A DNA stretch of 64,000 nucleotides, taken from Guadua angustifolia (taxonomy: Eukaryota; Streptophyta; Magnoliopsida; Poales; Poaceae). Position 1 is the first letter of the stretch, and each line of letters opens with the position of its first letter. The stretch spans positions 19,444,852 to 19,508,851 of the forward strand of contig CM070520.1 in assembly GCA_036346375.1 (NCBI GenBank), given 5' to 3'. Below are positions 59,603-64,000 of this stretch, piece by piece. The notes beneath the pieces were generated by a model. That model was not told the origin of the DNA. It did no database searches and saw only the letters and a program-made list of their open reading frames with translations. The position numbers and the translations under genes were made by a program.

Positions 59603-60305
59603 AAGTGAAATTATTTGCTAAGATTTGTTGTCACAATTAGTCTATTCCATCCCTAAATCATCCTTGAACATTAAGCCCACATAAGGTCCCAAGTCAATAA
59701 ACTTGACCGGCCCTTTGCTTTCACGAGAGGAGACAATCACAGGACAACCAACCCACATGCAAGGTCCCCAAACATGAATCGTGGCCCTTTGCAAGACCGA
59801 GAATAATCACGAAAGTGTCCCGAGAACTCACTAACTAGCGAGCAACACCGAAAAATAGAGCAAATGGCCAAGCGGTGCCTCCGGATCGAAAGCGGCCTCT
59901 AGCTTCGATGGCTAGTCCCCGAAATACTCGATCGGTTCAGCGATACTCATAGAGCAAGTACCAATCACCCGATAGCGAAGAAAGAAAGAAAGATCTTGAC
60001 ACACTTACGCGAGCGACACCATTGCTGCTGTTGAAGAAGAAGGCGAACCGACGATGGGGAACCACGTCAACTGCGAGGAGGTCAGCGGCCGTGAGGGAGG
60101 TCACCGCAGAACGCGTCGCTGCGAGGGAGGGCGGCGATGGGGAAGTCACGAGGGGGCGGCGAGGGGGAGCCGACGATGGGGAACGCGTCGATGCGGGGAG
60201 GACCTTGAAGGGAGGACAGGGAGGGGCCGGGGAGGGAGGCCGCGCAGGAGACAAAATGTCATAAAGGGTTAGGGTTGGCGCGGCGTGAATGAGGCCTGCT
60301 GCGGA

Positions 60306-60316
60306 GATATAAATAG
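60306..60316 (-). promoter_or_regulatory. Predicted TATA box for the CACTA-2 second gene
   Basis: The minus strand reads CTATTTATATC, followed by a GC-rich leader and preceded by internal subterminal-type repeats. This mirrors the arrangement at 8371-8575 in CACTA-1. The plus strand also reads TATAAATA, so the direction is inferred from layout. Confidence 0.42.
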
Positions 60317-60339
60317 GAGAGCACATCACGAGCCGGTTC

Positions 60340-60565
60340 TAAAGATAGCATGCATGATGTAGATATCCTGACGGTTCTATAACATAATAGTGCAGTGATG
60401 TTGAGATATCCGAGCGGTTATATAATAGAACAAATGCATGATGATTAAATATCACGGGCGGTTATATAGCAGAACCGTCGTGATCTTAAATATCCTGACG
60501 GTTATGTAACATAAAATGCATGATCATCTTTATCCTGTTGTTATGTTAAAGAACCGTCGTGATAT
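60340..60565. repeat. Internal copies of the CACTA-2 subterminal motif
   Basis: Repeated cctgacggttatgtaac / gaaccgtcgtgat-type motifs (about six), some in inverted pairs, match the terminal-proximal motif of the same element but lie about 5.5 kb from its left end. Confidence 0.75.
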
Positions 60566-61091
60566 ATCTTTTCCTTGACATTCATTTGTCTATTGATTCG
60601 ATCGACTCTTGTCTCTGTCACTTTATTGTATCTTTTGGGAAAGTTGTCTTTAACGAATATAGATTGTCTTTGTGGTTGAAGTGGAATTCTAATCCTCAAT
60701 TCAAACCCTAAAATCGAGAGCAATCACATACAACTATTTCCATATTGCCAAAGTAGACATGATTACATTCTTGTTTGCCATAGTCTACATAATTTATTTC
60801 TTCTCATCAATTATGTCTAAATGGCCATCTTTGAATCATGTATTTGGAATCATATTGATATTAAGGAATAAATACTTGCATCTTTTCCATCAATCCGGAT
60901 GCTTCTGAAGCTACTTACAAAGATCATCACAATCATGTATACATAATTGGATGCTTCTGAAGCTACTTACAAGATCATCACAATCATATGTACAAAGCAT
61001 GATGGGTCGTATCATCTTTATAATAGCATTAATGTAATATTATTACACATGAAAATTAGTAAACATGATGACAATGCACCCTTCTCATAAC
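60566..61091. other. Spacer between the two CACTA-2 genes
   Basis: AT-rich, with no gene. A segment of about 57 bp (gatgcttctgaagctactta and what follows) is tandemly duplicated at 60898 and 60953. Confidence 0.6.
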
Positions 61092-64000
61092 TCATACCAC
61101 ATGCTTATTCTTTTGTATGAAAATTAGCCCTTCATGATGATCGTGGCGTGTGTAGCTTGCTTCCTCATGTTGTTCTTCAGGGACGAGGATGTCATTTCCG
61201 ATGGGTGGCAACTCATCAAATTGATTATACTCTTCCTCATCTACTACATTCTCAACTCCGACAATTCTCCTTTTCCCTGAAGAACTTCGTTAGGCGCTTC
61301 TTGTTGGGCCAGATTGGTTACATAGAAGACTTGAACAACTTGGTAGCGATGCGAATGGTTCATCTTGGTATCCGAGGCGTTCGAGGTCCACAGTGTGATG
61401 CCATTCTTGTCAACCTTCACGTCTTTGGAGGTGGACCCATGACACGAAATAGGGAATCTTGAAAAGAACGTAGTCGAGCTCCCATATCTCCTCTATGAAC
61501 CCATAGTAGGAGCTCCTCGTCAACCAGCGGTATTATTGAATGCATCTATCACGGACACCCTTTATTACGGTTTGTGCTCTTCATATCGATCTCTCGTGTA
61601 AAATGTGTACCCATTTAAGTCATATCCTTTCCATGTGACAACTATAAAGTTGGTCCTTTTGCCAACCATGTCGGCGTGTCATCGGCGAGCTCCAGTGATA
61701 GGTCGCTCCTTCAACCATTTGTTGAGCCGAAGGTTATCTTTGTCTCGTGATCCAAGACTCTGCCGTCTTTGGATTCATTGCCTTAGCCATTGCTTGTGCT
61801 TTCGGCGATATAGGCGGACACTACGACCATGTGTTGCAAAATCGTGAAATGGGCTCGAGCATATAGCCCGAATCGGCGTGATTGCTTTCCTTCCGATGGT
61901 CCGATACCTGGGCCTCCTCTCATGGCGAGATCGAGGCACACCTATCGGTTCGACTGGGCCATATAATCGGCCTTGAACTTCGGCGGCCTCTTACGTTGCA
62001 TAACCTTCCGACAATGCTACCCTCGGGACGAGATCGATTCCATCGTAAGACTTGAGAATTCCCATGTACCTCTCGAGCGGGTACATGCTACGTAAAACAA
62101 CTGGCCGCATATCTTTATCTCTGTCACAAGGTGAACAATGAGATGGACCATGATATCAAAAAATGATGGAGGAAATACATCTCAAGATTACATAGAGTCA
62201 TCACCACCTCGACTTGCGAGCATCTAGTCGCCGGGATCGATGACCTTACGGCGATTGTGTTAAAGAAATAACACTGACCTAGTGATTGTCTCTCGGACCT
62301 TGACCGACAAAATACTTCTAATTGCGACGAGGGAGCATCGTGTCATCGACACATGACAATCATGAGACTTCATGCGGTTAATTTCAAATCTTCCAGCGAA
62401 ACAAGTCTCTTCATGTTGGAGAATGCTTGACGGAACTTTCACACCATGCAAGCAATAGCACGATTCAGTTCTTCGGCCTTTGTGATATAACAAGCGAGGT
62501 TCCAAATACGTCGGCCTTCATCTGTCTCTTTGGTGCTAACTCGGGTCTTATGCCCATATCGACCAAGTCAAGCGTGCGTTGATACCATCCTTTGTTTTAC
62601 CCTTAATGTTGAGTAAGAGACCAATCACGCATCACGAGACATTCTTCTCTATGTGCATGACATCGATCGATGGCGAACTTCTAGGTGCTCGATAAGGTAG
62701 GTCCCGAGATATTGATCTCTTCTTCCACATGCTCTTTTCACGGGTACTTGATTTCGTCCTTTCCATCGTAACATCAAATCCTTAACAATGTCATGAATAT
62801 CTCTCCGCTCAAGCGTCTTGGAGCTGAACCATTTCGTTCCTTCCATCGAAAAGTTGCTTCATCTTGCGATATGGGTGATTCCTCGAAGGAACCTAAGGTG
62901 GCGCATGTACAAGGTTTTGCGGGAGTGATTCACCATAAACTCTCGGTATCATCTAGCGTTGAGTGTAGGCTTTGGTTCCTTTTGTACTCTCGGCACAGCG
63001 AGTTAGCAAGGCGGGGTAATCATTTATGGTGTAGAACAACAAGCGATGCAAAGTAAAGTTCTCTCGTTTATCGCATCCCATCGTGTACCGGTAACCCACG
63101 GTGTTTTAGATCTTCCACCAATGGAGCTAGGTACACATCAATATCGTTCCCGAGTTGTTTGGGTCCTTGGATAAGCCTGAGACAACAAAATGTACTTCGC
63201 TTCATACACAACCAAGGAGGAAGGTTGTGAATCTGATTCTGGGCTAAGTGCTATCTTGGCTGCTCATGTTACCAAAAGGATTCATTCCATCATACTCAAT
63301 CCAAACCTTATATTTCTCGGATCCGCACGAATTCTTGAAAGCTCATCGATGTTTCTCCATTGGATGGAATCGGCGAGGTGCCTTAGCATTCCATCATTCT
63401 TACGCTCCTCAAAGTTCCAGCATAGCAGTTTTGCCTCATTTGGGTTATAAACAAAGCGCTTCAAGCGGGGAATTACTGGCAGATACCATGCCACCTTAGC
63501 GGAGGACCTTTTTCACCTCAATGCTCTCGCCATCATCATCTGAATGACTCTTACACTTGTCTGGGATCGTTGCACAGGACATATATCAAGTTTGTGTACT
63601 CTTTGCGGTACAGGATACAATCGTTTGGACATGCATGTATTCTTTCTACTTCCATTCCCAAGGGACAAAGAACCTTCTTGGCTTTGTAGGTGGTTGTCGA
63701 CAATTCGTTTCCTTTGGAAGCATGTCCGCCAATAGGCGTACGTATTGTTGTGAAACTCTTGTCGGACCAACCGTTGCTTGCCTTCAATTTGAGTAGTTCA
63801 AGCCGAGATGATAACCTTGTGTATTTCAACTTGCACCACGAGAACAAAGGTTTCTCCGGGTCCTCCATTAAGCCTGGAACTTTCCATATTCCTGTCATCA
63901 AGGTTTCATACGCATCGCGTAGCATCTGATCAAATTGTCATCGTGCAACTTTGTCCTCATCGGAAGCTTCAATCGATATGATCATCAGACATATCATTGA
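61092..64000 (-). pseudogene. CACTA-2 TNP2-like transposase, N-terminus outside window
   Basis: Reading from the right edge: MLRDAYETLMTGIWKVPGLM, then KLKYTRLSSRLELLKLKASNGWSDKSF and KKVLCPLGMEVERIHACPNDCILYRKEY (63925-63560) form the start of the Transposase_21 region. A degenerate catalytic core follows (63450-62640). A DUF4218-type block lies near 62520-62080 (translated HDIMVHLIVHL-like from atggaccatgatatc), and a DUF4216-type C-terminus with GKRRIVGVENVVDEEEYNQFDELPP ends HHEGLIFIQKNKHVV with TGA at 61092-61094. It is homologous to the CACTA-1 transposase, with many frame breaks. Confidence 0.85.

Larger units (their letters stand above)
58751..60290 (-). other. Intron/leader region of the CACTA-2 second gene
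   Basis: It contains a 42 bp tandem triplication (58873-58975), a long (TA)n tract and a passage near 59195-59300 homologous to CACTA-1 near 6760-6870. A GC-rich block at 60040-60260 (gaggtcagcggccgtg... and CGG-rich) resembles the promoter-proximal leader of CACTA-1. Its short frames are not protein-like. Confidence 0.5.
54495..64000 (-). mobile_element. CACTA-2: CACTA transposon, right end outside window
   Basis: It begins CACTACTACAGAAATC inside a LACS exon. Subterminal repeats of the form atcacagacggtt / accgtctgtgat follow (54520-54845). Inside are a large inverted repeat (54853-55785), a Ulp1-like gene (58750-55998, minus), an internal repeat-flanked promoter (60300-60565) and a TNP2-like transposase (minus, ending at 61092). 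The transposase N-terminus and the right terminus lie beyond 64000. Gene order and strand match CACTA-1. Confidence 0.88.

Noticed and set aside
60022..60272. Gly/Arg-rich frames in a GC-rich block
   Set aside because: The composition is typical of a GC-rich 5' leader, and the frames overlap on both strands without a domain.

Overview
This window is repeat-dominated nuclear DNA from a grass (Poaceae), plausibly panicoid or chloridoid. The evidence is CACTA (En/Spm) elements with grass-type subterminal repeats, a grass-restricted DUF6598 gene, Copia and Gypsy-type LTR elements, a Tourist MITE and helitron-like ends. It is not bacterial, and I see no rRNA gene, intact tRNA gene, CRISPR array or operon. 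About 80-85% of the window can be assigned to mobile or tandem-repeat DNA. Host genes survive only as remnants.

Layout. (1) 1-1380: tandem satellite, period about 400 bp. (2) 1596-29167: a complete CACTA element (CACTA-1, 27.6 kb, TSD TCC) with two minus-strand genes, a TNP2-like transposase and a second gene ending in a Ulp1-type cysteine peptidase. Its transposase gene is split by (3) 12057-27195, a 15.1 kb LTR retrotransposon with unusually long (about 5.2 kb) LTRs, a 4.8 kb non-coding interior and TSD TTTAT: a LARD-like non-autonomous element in minus orientation. (4) 29171-33125: diverged MITE-like repeats, two helitron-like 5' ends, a fragment resembling a CCCH/ankyrin gene, and the C-terminal exon of a DUF6598 gene. 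(5) 33235-33750: solo Copia LTR (TSD CAATT). (6) 33789-38254: solo Gypsy-type LTR (TSD ATTGT), distantly related to the LARD LTR. (7) 38398-49569: full-length but frame-damaged Copia element (SIRE-like, minus, TSD AAGAC) carrying a 231 bp Tourist MITE. (8) 50384-52670: a receptor-like LRR protein gene with a nonsense codon, cut off at its N-terminal side by a third CACTA end (52671). (9) 54238-54494: the last two exons of a long-chain acyl-CoA synthetase gene, interrupted inside an exon by (10) CACTA-2 (54495 to beyond 64000), which has the same two-gene layout as CACTA-1.

Working relationships. In both CACTA elements, transposase and Ulp1-like gene lie on the same strand, and the element's own subterminal repeat motif recurs just upstream of the internal promoter of the second gene. 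CACTA-2 also has a roughly 930 bp inverted repeat 3' of that gene. The LARD keeps a tRNA-iMet primer site, a purine tract and matching target duplications but no recognisable gag or pol, so it must have been moved by another element's proteins. LTR pairs and repeat units differ mainly by small indels at CTG/CAG/CCG trinucleotides, so many frame breaks here may be consensus errors rather than real mutations. I did not find a convincingly new biological system. The most original signals are the internal promoter repeats, the hairpin in CACTA-2, and a block conserved between LTRs of two families.
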